From: Euryodendron excelsum
Taxonomy: Eukaryota; Streptophyta; Magnoliopsida; Ericales; Pentaphylacaceae
DNA: 64,000 nt
Assembly (NCBI GenBank): GCA_033060915.1
Contig: CM065384.1
Coordinates: 13,696,001-13,760,000 of the forward strand
Reading direction: 5' to 3'
A program made the translations under genes and the position numbers. Every line of letters begins with the position of its first letter. Position 1 is the stretch's first letter. Below are positions 35,601 to 46,872 of this stretch, one piece after another. The notes under the pieces were generated by a model. The model was not told the origin of the DNA. It did not search any database and was given only the letters and a program-made list of their open reading frames with translations.

Positions 35601-37262
35601 TAGAAAACTAGATCAAATCTTTCAATTTTAGAAACCAAATCAAATCATCTATTTTTAGAAATCAAATATGATATTCTACTTTAGGAAATAAGAATCAAAT
35701 CTTTCTTAATTCAAACCTTTTTAAATTTGAACCCTTCCTAATTCGAACTTTTCCTAAGTTCAAATCTTTCTAAATTCAAAGCTTTCCTAAATTGAAATCT
35801 TTCCAAAATCAAAATTTTCCTAAAATGAAACTTCCTTAAATTCAAATCTTTCCTAACTTCAACACTTTCATAATCTGGCACTTTCCTAAAATGCAATTTT
35901 TCTACTTTTAAACATTCCTAATTCAAAGATTTCTAAAATCCAGTCTTTCCTAAACCTTAACTTTCTAAACTCTTTCAAGTCAAATGTTCAAATCAAGACT
36001 TTTTCGAGTCAAGTGTTTCTAAATCCAATCAAATCCTTTCCAATCTTTTCCAAGTCTTATCTTTCTTAACTCTAAGTTTTCTAAACTCGAACTTTCCTTA
36101 ATCAAACTTTTCAAATCTAAATCAAACCTTTCTAGTTCAATTACATGCTCCCACCTTAGGTTAACTAAACCCTAGGATACCTAAACCTTAGTTCAAACCT
36201 AATCCTAAGTTAGGAAGTTTTAACTCTCTTCTAAAACTCCTTTCTAAACCAAGAGAGTTTTTCAATTTCAATTTAAGTCAAGATGTTTTCAAAATCTCAA
36301 TCTTTACAAATCTAGTCCAAATTCTTTTTCAAAGTTCAAATCCTTTTCCAAGTCCAATTCTAACTCTAGGTTCAATTTCAAATCTTCTATTGCAACTTCA
36401 AATCAAACCTTTTTTCAAATCAAACCCTTTTCAAATTAAATCTTTTCAAAAATTTTAAAGTGTTTATTTTCAAGTGGACTCTTATCCGAACTATGACTAA
36501 CCTGATTCCCAAAAAACGATACGTAGGCACCCCTTATGGGTGCGGTCACAATCTTTTTCAAATCCCTAATTTCATAATCTATTTCAAATTTCTGATTCTA
36601 AAATCTATTTTCAAATCTCTAATTTCTAAAACCTTCTTTCAAATTTCAAATAAAGTTTTTTCAAATCTTGTCTGAAAATCAAATTTGTCTTTTCAAATCT
36701 ACTTTCAAAATCATAACTTCTTTTTCAAATTTATTTTTTAAATCAAATATTTTTTTTGCACTTACATATTATGCATCATATAGCTCATTTCTAAAGTAGA
36801 TAATATTGGACATTTATTAATCAAATATTCAAAATGAGTGAAACTAGGGTGAATAGACATCTAGGTACCAAAAGGGCAGGGTAAGGTCATGGCTTAGTGC
36901 GTCTTTCCTACACGTAACAAACCTTCGAACTAGAATCACTATTTTCAGAGACCAAAATTGAGGTATTTTCAAACAACCTATTTTCTTAAAAACCCTCTCT
37001 TAAGGTAGTTTTCAAAACTTTTTTCGAAAACCCTAAATTTAATCTTCAGATTGCACTTAATTTTAGGTGACCTAACTCACCTTAATCAAGTTAAGTGGTG
37101 ACTCCAAAATCTTTTTCAAAAACCCTTAATCAAATCAATTTTCAAATCAAACCTAATTCCGCTCGTCCTTCTAGGATGATGAGTTCTAACAATTGAGTAC
37201 CATGTTTTTTTCCACTTGTGCGTATTTTCCTCGAGTGTAAAAAATCGGGGCGCGGCATACAG
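32683..37262 (+). mobile_element. solo LTR F with 5-bp target duplication
   Basis: The LTR runs 32688-37257 (4570 bp), from TGTAAGCACCC to CGCGGCA. It is flanked by TACAG on both sides (32683-32687 and 37258-37262). No primer site, leader or polypurine tract adjoins it. A perfect duplication around a lone LTR means the full element inserted here and was later reduced by LTR-LTR recombination. It contains the GGCGCC-type palindromes (34225-34300), TATA box, donor-like AAG|GTAGGC (34580) and the conserved blocks (36474-36555 and 36850-36930). Confidence 0.92.
34317..34324 (+). promoter_or_regulatory. TATA box of solo LTR F
   Basis: TATAAATA, about 20-90 bp downstream of decayed GGCGCC palindromes. 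Position is conserved in the family. Confidence 0.65.
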
Positions 37263-38433
37263 AGAAAGGGGAAATACAGAAGGGTGAGAGATAAAGATCA
37301 ATCACATAAACTCGTTGAAGTCCCAAAGAGTGAATTTCGAAGGATGTCCTGGCAAAGCAGCAAGTAGCTACACCCTCAAAAGGAAGATTAACACACATTG
37401 GCAAGCTTGGGATGATTAAATCTTTGAAAAACAATAATTAGAAAAACCAAAAAGATTTTTGAGAGTGTTTGTCGTAAACATGCATAATCATTAGGGCAAA
37501 TATTCAATTATGAATAGATTGATGTGCATGCTTGTTTGAGCGTGAATCTTGTGTGCATGATCACTTGCATAAATATGAGTCAACCGTTTTGATGATCTTC
37601 ACCATATTGGGGTTTCATGTTCATTTTAATGCACACTTCTTGAGACTTCATAGAATATGAAATCCGTCTTTATGATCTATTTTAAATGGTTCTGCCATTG
37701 TTAAATATTTGTGGATTGTCTCATACTTATATTCACCTTTTGTCGATTCCCTCTCTCATCATTTATGGAAAGGGCTACCAGTGAGCCTGAGTGCAGCTAT
37801 CATTATTATGTGACAAGAGGGAAAGGCTACCTATTCATGTGTGTGAAAGTCGCCATATTTTTATGTTTTAGTATTTCCATCATTGGAGAGATAGGCTTGG
37901 ATATCCAAAAAGAAAAAACAAAAAAGGAAGAGCATGGGATGAAACATGTTCGACTTCTAGGTATGTTAATCCACGAGCTATTAAATATGTTATGCCATCA
38001 TAGATCACACTTAGGATCTTTATTCTCATTAGTCTCAGTGAAGTTTACGCTTACAGCACTACATTGTCACCAATATGGTCTTGATCATCTCAGGACCAAC
38101 TATGCTCATTTTGTGTAGTTTCATACATGTTTGATGTTGATCTTTTCAAGCTAAGTCACATCTTGATATTCATAAATCTATATTTTTCCCTTCATTAATT
38201 GATCATGTCTCTATAGGGCCCCTATAATTTAAAAAGTTCAATGGTTCTACCAAAAACTAGGCTTACCTACACTTCTTAATAACATTTAAGGTCTTCTCAA
38301 ACTGAGGAAGGAAATACATGTTGCTTTGCCAAAGGGCGATGTCGGCTCAAAGGAGCCCACCAATCGAAAGAAGAGTCTTAGAAGAAATCAAGAGGTACAC
38401 TAATGAGAGTTTTTCCCAACAAGAGATTTGGTT

Positions 38434-38451
38434 GGGGGGGGGGGGGGGGGG
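38434..38451 (+). repeat. 18-base G homopolymer
   Basis: An uninterrupted run of G in unassigned sequence. It could form a G-quadruplex, or its length may be a sequencing or assembly approximation. Confidence 0.85.
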
Positions 38452-38569
38452 AGAGGAGTCAATGGGTTAAATCTCGAAGAGTGGTGCAAGTGCTATCACA
38501 TCCAATCCCTCCAATCATAGGTAAACACGAACACTGGGGCATACCCAAGGGGGCATGCATTCAGTCTCA

Positions 38570-38735
38570 TCCATATGTAAAATGTATGCATTCATCAAAA
38601 GTATAACATGCATTCAATTCAATTCCTATATGTGCATTTATCAAAAAGCATGGTGTGTATTTCCATTCATGTATGAGCATTCATCAAAAAGTATGACATG
38701 CATTCACCCTACTATATGTGCATTTTTTGAATTGG
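38570..38735 (+). repeat. minisatellite, about 44-bp unit, nearly 4 copies
   Basis: Units contain TATG.GCATT.ATCAAAAAG followed by ATG.CATGCATTC-like sequence, starting near 38582, 38626, 38670 and 38714. Divergence between units is moderate. Confidence 0.75.
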
Positions 38736-38982
38736 TATAAATAAACTATTTTTGCCCAAAAAAAAAACTTACTTTATGATTCTCTCTCAAATAAGAAACA
38801 AGGAATGGGGCAAAGTACAAAAAGGAGCTAAAGCCACCCCGCAACCAAGTAAGCTAAGGCATCTTCGACACTGGGACACACCCTAGAAAGCCTAGATTTG
38901 CTTCCATAACCAACAAGAAATAGTGAATGAGGCACTCACCCACCATACACCTCCTTTCCAAACCGGTTGATCCATTCAAGCA

Positions 38983-39001
38983 AAAAAAAAAAAAAAAAAA
39001 A
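38983..39001 (+). repeat. 19-base A run followed by CAAAC repeats
   Basis: A homopolymer then ACAAACAAACAAC. It may be the tail of an old retroposon, but no LINE or SINE body is recognised upstream. Confidence 0.6.
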
Positions 39002-40639
39002 CAAACAAACAACAAAGATGTTCGACCATTTAAGAGACCTCAAACTCTTCAAAAAGAGCCCTCACTCCATCTAGAGATCAACTCAAGATGTTTAACTTCA
39101 AAGAAGAAAAATCCTTTTAAAGACATGTCAACACGAATCCTATCAATAGAACTCAATAGTCAAGCCAACATCATGTAATTCAACCTTAAAGGATCTCAAG
39201 CAAAGACAGACAAACTCCAAGATAAAAGCATCACAAGCATGAGACAACCTCCCATGGCCCCTGTAAGCACCCCATTTTTGTCTGCTCAGCAATCTCTAGC
39301 CTAACTAAACTCTCTTTTAAAACTACACAAGAACATTCAAGCCCAAATTAACTTTTAAACCCCTATCCAATCAGTCAATCATTTATCGGGCCCACTAGGC
39401 CTAACAAAGGCCTAATGACTGAACTTGCCCCTTGGGCCTCCAGGCACGTCTTGTCAAAGTTCAAAATCTCTCAAGACGGTAAGTCCACCCTTCCAAAGTG
39501 TTCTAGACAGTTAGGCGTACTCAATACGCCATCCTATCCAATTCTGATCCCATTCCGATCAACTTTGGTCAAAATAACCGTTTCGCCCCTAGGCCCAACA
39601 CAGTATAAATCTCACTAAATAGTGAAAACATCTTCCAAAGACCGTTCTTGAACTATCTGGCACGCTTAACATGCCGCTCCAATCCATCCTGACCCCTTCG
39701 ACCAAGCCTGGTCAAAATGACCGTTTTACCCCTAGCGGCCCAAACGCGCTCCGAAACTACATTGGCTTTGGGCATCGAATGGAAGATCACGTCATACACC
39801 ACTATTTAACCCAAGATGAGCCCCACGACTCTAAACACTCCCGACTCAATGAAGTCCCCTGGAGTGTCTCGTAGACGCTCCGCTAGGATAGTCTTTTCTC
39901 CCCGATTCCCTACTTATATCGCACCATCAAATGACATAAGAAATGCGCAAATCAGGGAATTTTTAGAAGCCTGTCCATAGGTCTTTCCATCGATATAGCT
40001 CGATTGAATAGATTGCTTCCCGAAGCCCCCGATCGCATTACTCAAAACTGCCACTTTGAGTAACCCTTGGAGCATCTCACAGATGCTCTGCCAAGGTTGT
40101 CCTTTTCTCTAATTTTCTGATTATAACACATTGTCAAATGATTTGAGAAATATGTAAATTAGGGAATTTCTGAAAGTATTGCCATAGCACTTTCCATTAG
40201 TATGGTCCGAAAAAAAAACTCACTTCTGAAAGGCCCCGATCACTTGGCCCAAAAATGACTACTTTTGAACATCTATGGAGCGTATCATACACGCTCTGCA
40301 AAAGTGCATTTTTGTGCACACTTCCCAAGACAATATCTCATTTTTTTGAACACCTTTCAAGTTTCTAGAAAATTGTAGGTTCTTGAAAAACATTAGGAAA
40401 ACATCATAGACATAACCAATTTTCCCGAATCTTTCCCGGATTGTGCAATTATCGAGGCAAAGTTTAAACGAACATTCTCAGCGACGGTGCATATGCTACA
40501 TGTGCCTACATTTCGATCAGATCGATCAAACTTTGCTTACCCCTTATGATTTAGCCAGTACAGAGTGTGCCACGTGTCCTTCACTCTATGGAACAGTACT
40601 AGCACTTGTACTGCATGTGTCAGGCCTCTCCAGATTGCC

Positions 40640-40647
40640 TATAAATA
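40640..40647 (+). promoter_or_regulatory. TATA box of LTR B
   Basis: TATAAATA preceded by CAGATTGCC and followed about 240 bp on by a donor-like AAAAG|GTAGT (40880), the same layout as C and F but without the palindromes. Confidence 0.65.
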
Positions 40648-42059
40648 CAGGCATCCCACTTTGCATATTCTAGAATCAAAATTGGCAGTGAAACTCTGCA
40701 GAAACTGCTCTAGAAATTTGAAATCCTACATATACCTCACCCTCCAAACACTTAAGTTAGATTCTACTTCTCTCTACAAAGCTCCCAATGCCTTAGAGAA
40801 ACCACTTCCAGCCCCTTTACGCCCTTCAAGTTTAAGAGAAGTCATCTATGGAAGCTTGAAGTTGTTTTGAAGACAAAAGGTAGTATTATCTTTATATTTT
40901 TGCAATCCCCACTTCTTTTTTCTCCGTCCTAGCCTAGTTAGGCTATTCTCTATTTTAACTCCTATCTTCTACCCCCCTTTCTTGCATGCTTGAAACAAGG
41001 GAGCTCTTAGTTTATGCCTAGAGGAAAGTTTGTGAGACCACCATATAGGGGATCTCTCACAAACTTACTTTAAGATGGTATGGCCTTGGAGTACCTTGCA
41101 ATTCGGTGAAGCTTCTAGCCTTGTATGATTCCATGAACCCTTTGCATATGGTTATCTTATTCATGGTTTGCATGTTTAGTTTTGTTTTCATGTTCATAAC
41201 CATTTTTTCAAAACTTTTGCTATCTCCTTTCTATATCATTCACAAAGCCCCATATTCAAATGATTCCCTAAAATTGGTTCTAGAGTTGGTTCCTTGAAGC
41301 CTAGGTCAAACCCTCAATTTATACACGTTAGAAAACCCTCTTTAAGTCCCTTGACTTTATTTTGCAACCCTACATTTCGTTACTTATCAAAATTACACTA
41401 AAATAGCTTTCAAACTCTCTTCTTCTATATTGATTTTTAAAGATTTTACTCTTTTAAACTTTGTGGTTGAAATGGTCCCTTGGAACCCTTTCTTAAGTGG
41501 TTTTCCATTATCTTGACCATATGAACCCTAGTTTATTAGAGTTGGTTCTATTCACTTCATCATTGTTTTTTAAAACAAACCCCTTCAAGAAAGGTTGACA
41601 AAAGTTCATTCCTTTAAAATTTGTATAAAAATGGTTTTTCAAAAACTGCCATTTTCATCTTAATTTTCTAGATATTTTTTGCTCTCTTAAATATTGTGGT
41701 TGGAATGGTTCCATAGAGTCCTTCTCGGAGTGATTTCCTTCAAATCAACCATATGAACCTTTATTCGTTAGAGTGATTTTTAAAATCTCAAACGTTGGTT
41801 TTTCCAAACTCCCCTTTTCAAAATTGATTTTCAAAGAATCATTCTCATTAATTTTCAAGTCTTCAAAATGTTTGTTCAAGATTGATTTTCACAAGTTTTA
41901 GTCTCTTGAGTTAGTGGTTGAAATGGTTTCAAGGCAACCTCCTCTTGAGTTGTTTCCAACTACTACCCATATGAATCCACTACTCACTAGAGTGATTTTC
42001 ACAAGATGATTTTCAAAATACACTTTCAAGTTTCATGCACAAAACCATCTTTCCAAAAC

Positions 42060-42372
42060 CACTAGGTCCAAACCCTAGGGTTGGAAAGTGGTTTTGAGAG
42101 GTGGTTTTGAACTAGGGTTGTGACCTAGTGGTTTTGAGAGGTGGTTTTAAACTAGGGTTGTGACCTAGTTGTCCAACCCTAGGTTAAACCTAACCTTAGT
42201 TAGTTAACCCTAGGTCACCTTAACTCTAGGTTAACTTAACCCTACTTGTCCAACCTTAGTTCAACAAAACCCTAGGTTGACCTAACCTTAGTAAGTTACC
42301 TTACGTCACCTTAACCATAAGTTACCCTAACCATAGTTAGTTAACCCTAGGCCAACCCAACCTAGGTTAGTA
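42060..42372 (+). repeat. CCTAGG/GTTAGG-rich degenerate repeats with a duplicated 42-bp unit
   Basis: GTGGTTTTGAGAGG...CTAGGGTTGTGACCTAG is repeated at 42088-42128 and 42130-42170. It is followed by degenerate AACCCTAGGT-type units. It resembles telomeric CCCTAAA only superficially. Confidence 0.7.
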
Positions 42373-44038
42373 AGCTTCAATGTTCCAATTCAAGGACCCC
42401 TTTTTAAATATCTTTCAACTCAAAACCATTTTCACAACATATTTTCAAAAACATCATACTCTCTTGAGATTTTAAAAATCAACTCCAATGCCTTTTCAAA
42501 TATTCCTATATTCCATCTTCAAAAATGCTTCCAAGAAGTTCTCTTAAACTTGTCTCAACTAAAATGGCTAGACAATTAACATTTTTCAAAAAATTATTTT
42601 CAAAGTGTTTTCAAGAACTCATAACCCTAAAATGTCCCTAACCTTACATGGTTAGGGATTCCAAGGGAATGTGACACATTGGGGTACAACCTCCAAGGTT
42701 ATTCCTATTAGGGTTCTAAAACCCTAAGCATTTTCAAAAACTCTTTTCAAAAATGAATTTTAAACACCATATTCTTGAAACAACCCTAATTCTTCCATAG
42801 TTAGGATTGTTTAAGTGTAAGTGAGATATTCAACAAGGGTTCTGCAACCCAAAAGTTTTAAAAATTAATGAAAAGTCTCTAGCCCCTTTTCCAAATTTGT
42901 TTTCAAACTCATTACCCTAAAGGAGTTTAGTTCTTCAATGACTAACCTTTCAAAGGTGATGAAACATTAAGCATGCCTTTCGTAAGGTATTTAAAAACTA
43001 CTTTCAAAAGCTTTTCGCAGACAAGTTTACAAGAGCATTTCCAATCCAAATCCTACCTCCAAAGTTCCCAAAACAAGACTTCCAAATATTTCAAAACTCC
43101 CTCGAATTGATTCAAAAAATGTTTAAAATCATCTTCAATCCCAATTTCAAAAAACAAAACTTTAAAGCATCCTAAGTTCTATCTCAAAGGCATTTGTCTA
43201 AACTCTCAAGTTCTCTTTTCTTCAAAGATCTCAAAGCGTCTTCAAACCTTTCCACATACCTCAATGTGTCTTCAAAGCCTTCCAAAGGCGCCAATGTACC
43301 TCTCTTTTATCGGGCTCTTGCCCGAACTACGAATGACCTGATTCTCGTCAAATGAGATATTTAGGCAATCTAAAATAGTGTAGTTATAACCCATATTTTA
43401 ACCCAAGTTCCCTTTTCAAAAGTTTCTATCAATTTAAAATTTCTACGTCAAATCCTTTTCAAAATTTTCGCGTTTTCAAATATCTTTTTCAAAACATACA
43501 CCATGCATTGTTCATCTAAAAAGTGATGACCAAACCCATTTTTCAAAACTCTAAAGTGGATATTAAGTGGATATTAGTAACCCATTATTCTAGTGAGTGA
43601 ATTAAGAGTGATTAGACATGTAGGTACCGAAAGGGTGGGGTAGGGTGATGATCTTAGGATATCTTCCCTATACGTAACCAACCCCTGAACCATAGATTTC
43701 TATTTTCAAAGACCAAAATTGGAGTCACGCTTTCAAAAGGGCTTTCAAAAGTTTGTTAAGACCTCTTTTTCAAAAACCTTCTTAGAAGGGCATTTTCAAA
43801 ATCTTTTTGAAAAACCTAAGTCTAGTCTTTGGATTAAACTTAGTTTTAGGTGACCTAACACATTTTTAACTATGTTAGGTGGCTACTCCAAACTTTTTCT
43901 AAAAAGCCCTTAATCAAATCAATTTTAAGTTCAAAACTAGTTGCACTCGCACTTCTATGAGGATGAGTTCTAATGAGAGAGCACCGTACTTTTTTCCGAG
44001 CCAAGAGGGCTCCGTGTCCAAAGATGGGGCGCGACAAC

Positions 44039-44056
44039 TAGCGACTCCATTGGGGA
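44039..44056 (+). other. primer-binding site, tRNA-Arg type (element B)
   Basis: TAGCGACTCCATTGGGGA, two bases after the LTR end; matches the tRNA-Arg(ACG) complement except at three positions, all transitions. It identifies 39262-44036 as a 5' LTR. Confidence 0.78.
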
Positions 44057-45055
44057 CACTTAGAGGGTTATGTCACTATCATATCTCTTCACCCTTCACT
44101 CACTCAGAATATCTGGTTACTTTGTCAAGTTTTATCTATCTCAAAATCTTTCTAAGTTCCCAAAATTTTTTTCAAAATCTTAAGTTTGTGAAAACAAACA
44201 TTATTTTCCAAAAAAAAAAAATTTCAAATAATTGTCATTACTTGCATTCATTGCTTGCATGCATGCTCGTGCATTGCTTTCCGTATTCATGATCTTGCAT
44301 TAACTATCTGTTTTATATCACATTGAGTTTTTTGAAAAGTTACTAACCCCTTGCATTTTCTTTTGTAGGTAGACCTTTATTCACATTTCAATTTATGTCT
44401 TATTAACTACCATGTATGTGATGAATGAGCAGGATGGGATGTGTGTTGTTGGGTCCTCTTCTTCATTTTTTAAAATTTCACACACACATGGTGAGCTCAC
44501 TTGCATTTGCATTCTGCATAATTACCTGGTTACTACCCTTCTAGATAGAAAGGGGAATAGTATATTGACTGTGGGCGGATGCTATGTTAGTTTCTTAGCC
44601 TATGGTCTCTTTATAGTGTCCCGGCTCGAACCACCAACCAAAGATGGAGTTCACCCTTTCAGGGGTGGACACTGGAGGTTTGAAGGTTCAGGAACCGAGC
44701 TTTTTAGGAAGCATTAGTTAACCCCCAACCTCATGCTCATGTAGCACCTCATGCATAATCGAACCTCTACCAGATTTTGGACACACACGTCAATTTCAAA
44801 TTCAAGGAGGAAAGGGCAACTGCTTTACTTTCCCTTATATTATGCTAGATTCATGTTGTTATGCAGCTCAATTCATGTCGTTATGATTTTTATGCGTCTT
44901 TTGCATCATAACTGCTCATGGATCCATATTCATTTCAAGACTAGAGTTTCTAAAGTAACTCAAGCCATTGCATGTCTATGCATTTGATTAACCCCTAGAT
45001 AATGACCCAAACCAGTTTCTCACACAAATCAAGCCAACCAAAAACTCCTAAGCGT
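44057..45055 (+). other. truncated leader of element B
   Basis: Homologous to the leader of C (for example GATGCTATGTTAGTTTC at 44578 and the AACCACCAACCAAAGATGG block at 44630). It stops near 45055, where sequence jumps to a point about 170 bp inside an LTR of the same family. Gag and everything else internal is deleted. Confidence 0.7.
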
Positions 45056-45339
45056 ACCAATTCTAGTTAGCACGTCTTCCTAGAGATAGTAAGTCCATAT
45101 TTCAACCTCAATTTCAATTCCCATTCCAGTGCAAGTCAATCAAATTCAATCTGGCCGGTCTTTCAAGAAAGTTGATCACTTAGATGGTAAGTCCATCCAG
45201 CACAACAATTTATCGAGAAAGCACAAAATCTCACAGAACGATAAGTCCCTTTACATCTGTTAACCAAGATGGAACCCAAATCCCTGAGATGGTAGAGCGG
45301 GTCACTTCTGGCGCCTTCTAGCCCGCCAACGTAGAATAT
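45056..45339 (+). repeat. remnant of element B 3' LTR, left part
   Basis: Matches LTR F from about 32856 (CCAATTCTAG...GCACGTCTTCCT) and LTR C from about 57273. It includes one hairpin unit and ends at GTAGAATAT, where element G begins. The continuation is at 54935. Confidence 0.8.
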
Positions 45340-46658
45340 TGATAAGAATGCAAATGTCATATTTTTCTCCCTTAATGTTTAATCTTTTATACTTAGTTGG
45401 TGCCTAAATATACTCATTATTCTTATATTTTGATTTAGGGTGCTATGGAATGCCAAGGAAGAGAATCCTAGCTTAAAAGGGACGAATTCGTGCTAAATTG
45501 GAAGCAGCATTCGAAGGCTGTTCGAACGATCCAAAATGGCATTCAAACGGTTACATATGCGTTCGAACGGAACGTCAAACGGGATCACGCCAAATTTACG
45601 TTCGAAGTGCATTCGAAGAATAAAGAGAGCAATTTTTCCATTTGAAGTGTGTTTGACGCACTGTTCAAACAGTGGTTTGATGTGTTCGAATGGTAGTAAG
45701 AGCGTTCGAACGGTTGTGTGAACCTGTAGATTTTCAGAAGCCTATAAAAGCTAGGATTGTTTTGTTTTTAGGATTAGAGTTTTTCATGTTATTCTAGGAG
45801 GAAAAAGTAGCATAAAACATATGTTTCTTTCTTCTTCTCTAACTTCTTCTTTGAGTTTTCTTCATGAACCTGTGGCTAAACCTTGAATCTTAGTCGAAGG
45901 AAATGGAAGCCTTGGAATTAAAAATAAACTGTGAGATCTAATTTGTTTTTATTATTCGATTTATGCTTTGAGTATTGGATGTTCTTCTATGCCGATTTTC
46001 ATGATTGTCTTGTTTAATCACTAGGAGGCCTACTAGTTTATTATTCGTTGCAATCTACTGCTAGATTAGATATCAAATCCGTAATTGTTTGATTCCTCTG
46101 ATTTGTGAAGCAACTAAGATTTAATGATTTGCTGCATCAAGAATTATTATATCATTAGGAAGGACGTTCGACTAAATTAAATGTAACCGCTTATGCTTGT
46201 GTTGTTTAGTTTCATCGATCTTTCTAATTCTTAAGGCTGCTACTAGATTAAATCTTGAGTGCTTATCCTAGGTTGTTTATCCTTGATTGTTTAATAGTTA
46301 GGGTTAATGAGATTGCTTGTTTTCTAATTAACTACGACTAACGAGAGATAGGAAAGCAATTTCGACGGTAAATATTCAATGTGTGAATTGATATACTTGC
46401 ATCGATGATCAGTTGTAAAATTCTGATGGTGGATGTTGACTTAGACCAAGGTTTGTTCTTTTGATTGATTTTAACACTTTAATCTGAGCTGTTTCTTAGT
46501 TATTATTAAAATAGTTTTCATTATACCCAACCCCCCTATCCTTATTCACATAGCATAAAACTAGGCTGAACACTCTCCATGGGAACGATCCTCACTCTCA
46601 CTACTACATATATGTTTTTGGGGTATAGGTTTTATTTTTGGGTGCCCGCAACAGCACA
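45340..46658 (+). repeat. 5' LTR of element G
   Basis: Starts TGATAAGAATG, ends CAACAGCACA. A cluster of TTCGAA sites (45510-45710) precedes a TATA box (45743-45750). No clean target duplication can be read at the outer edges. Confidence 0.9.
45743..45750 (+). promoter_or_regulatory. TATA box of element G 5' LTR
   Basis: TATAAAAG within GAAGCCTATAAAAGCTAGG, conserved in the 3' LTR at 54017-54024. It lies 30-230 bp downstream of seven TTCGAA palindromes. Confidence 0.7.
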
Positions 46659-46666
46659 CCAAATTT

Positions 46667-46684
46667 TGGCGTCGTTGCCGGGAA
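46667..46684 (+). other. primer-binding site, tRNA-Asp type (element G)
   Basis: TGGCGTCGTTGCCGGGAA, eight bases after the LTR. The plant tRNA-Asp complement used by Athila-group elements is TGGCGCCGTTGCCGGGGA; the two differences are transitions. Confidence 0.85.
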
Positions 46685-46872
46685 GTGATTCTAGTTGATT
46701 TTTGTGCTTCTTGTGATATTTATTTCATTCAAAAAGTAATAAAATAAAAAAAATTTATTTTTGTTATTTTTTTTACTCTAGATTTTTTTTCTGAATTGTT
46801 TTTCAGGATTGGTTAGAGTTTCCTTGAGTGTTTATGATTGTAACTTGATCTTATAATCAAGGTGAATTGCAG

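Larger units (their letters stand above)
37258..39261 (+). other. unassigned 2-kb stretch between LTRs F and B
   Basis: This continues the sequence into which F inserted. It may be internal or 3' sequence of element E, but I see no retroelement protein motif. The longest open frame (37711-38118) has no recognisable domain and low-complexity hydrophobic content; I do not call it a gene. It contains an 18-G run, a 19-A run and a small minisatellite. Confidence 0.5.
39262..44036 (+). repeat. 5' LTR of element B (about 4.8 kb)
   Basis: Starts TGTAAGCACCCC at 39262 and ends GGGCGCGACA at 44036, followed by AC and the primer site. It is the most diverged LTR of the family here. It has two or three TGACCGTTTTACCCC motifs (39580-39740) but no GGCGCC palindromes by its TATA box. 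The degenerate tract (41200-43500) is less monotonous and includes a GTTAGG/CCTAGG-rich patch (42060-42370). The conserved stem-loop block at 43313-43395 is decayed. Confidence 0.85.

Noticed and set aside
37711..38118. Possible host gene of 135 codons
   Set aside because: No recognisable domain, no splice or promoter context, and biased hydrophobic composition; flanked by LTRs.
38983..39012. LINE or SINE poly-A tail
   Set aside because: No RT, endonuclease or tRNA-derived head is seen upstream and no flanking duplication is found.
42060..42372. Interstitial telomeric repeat
   Set aside because: Units are degenerate AACCCTAGGT words, not CCCTAAA arrays, and lie inside LTR B.
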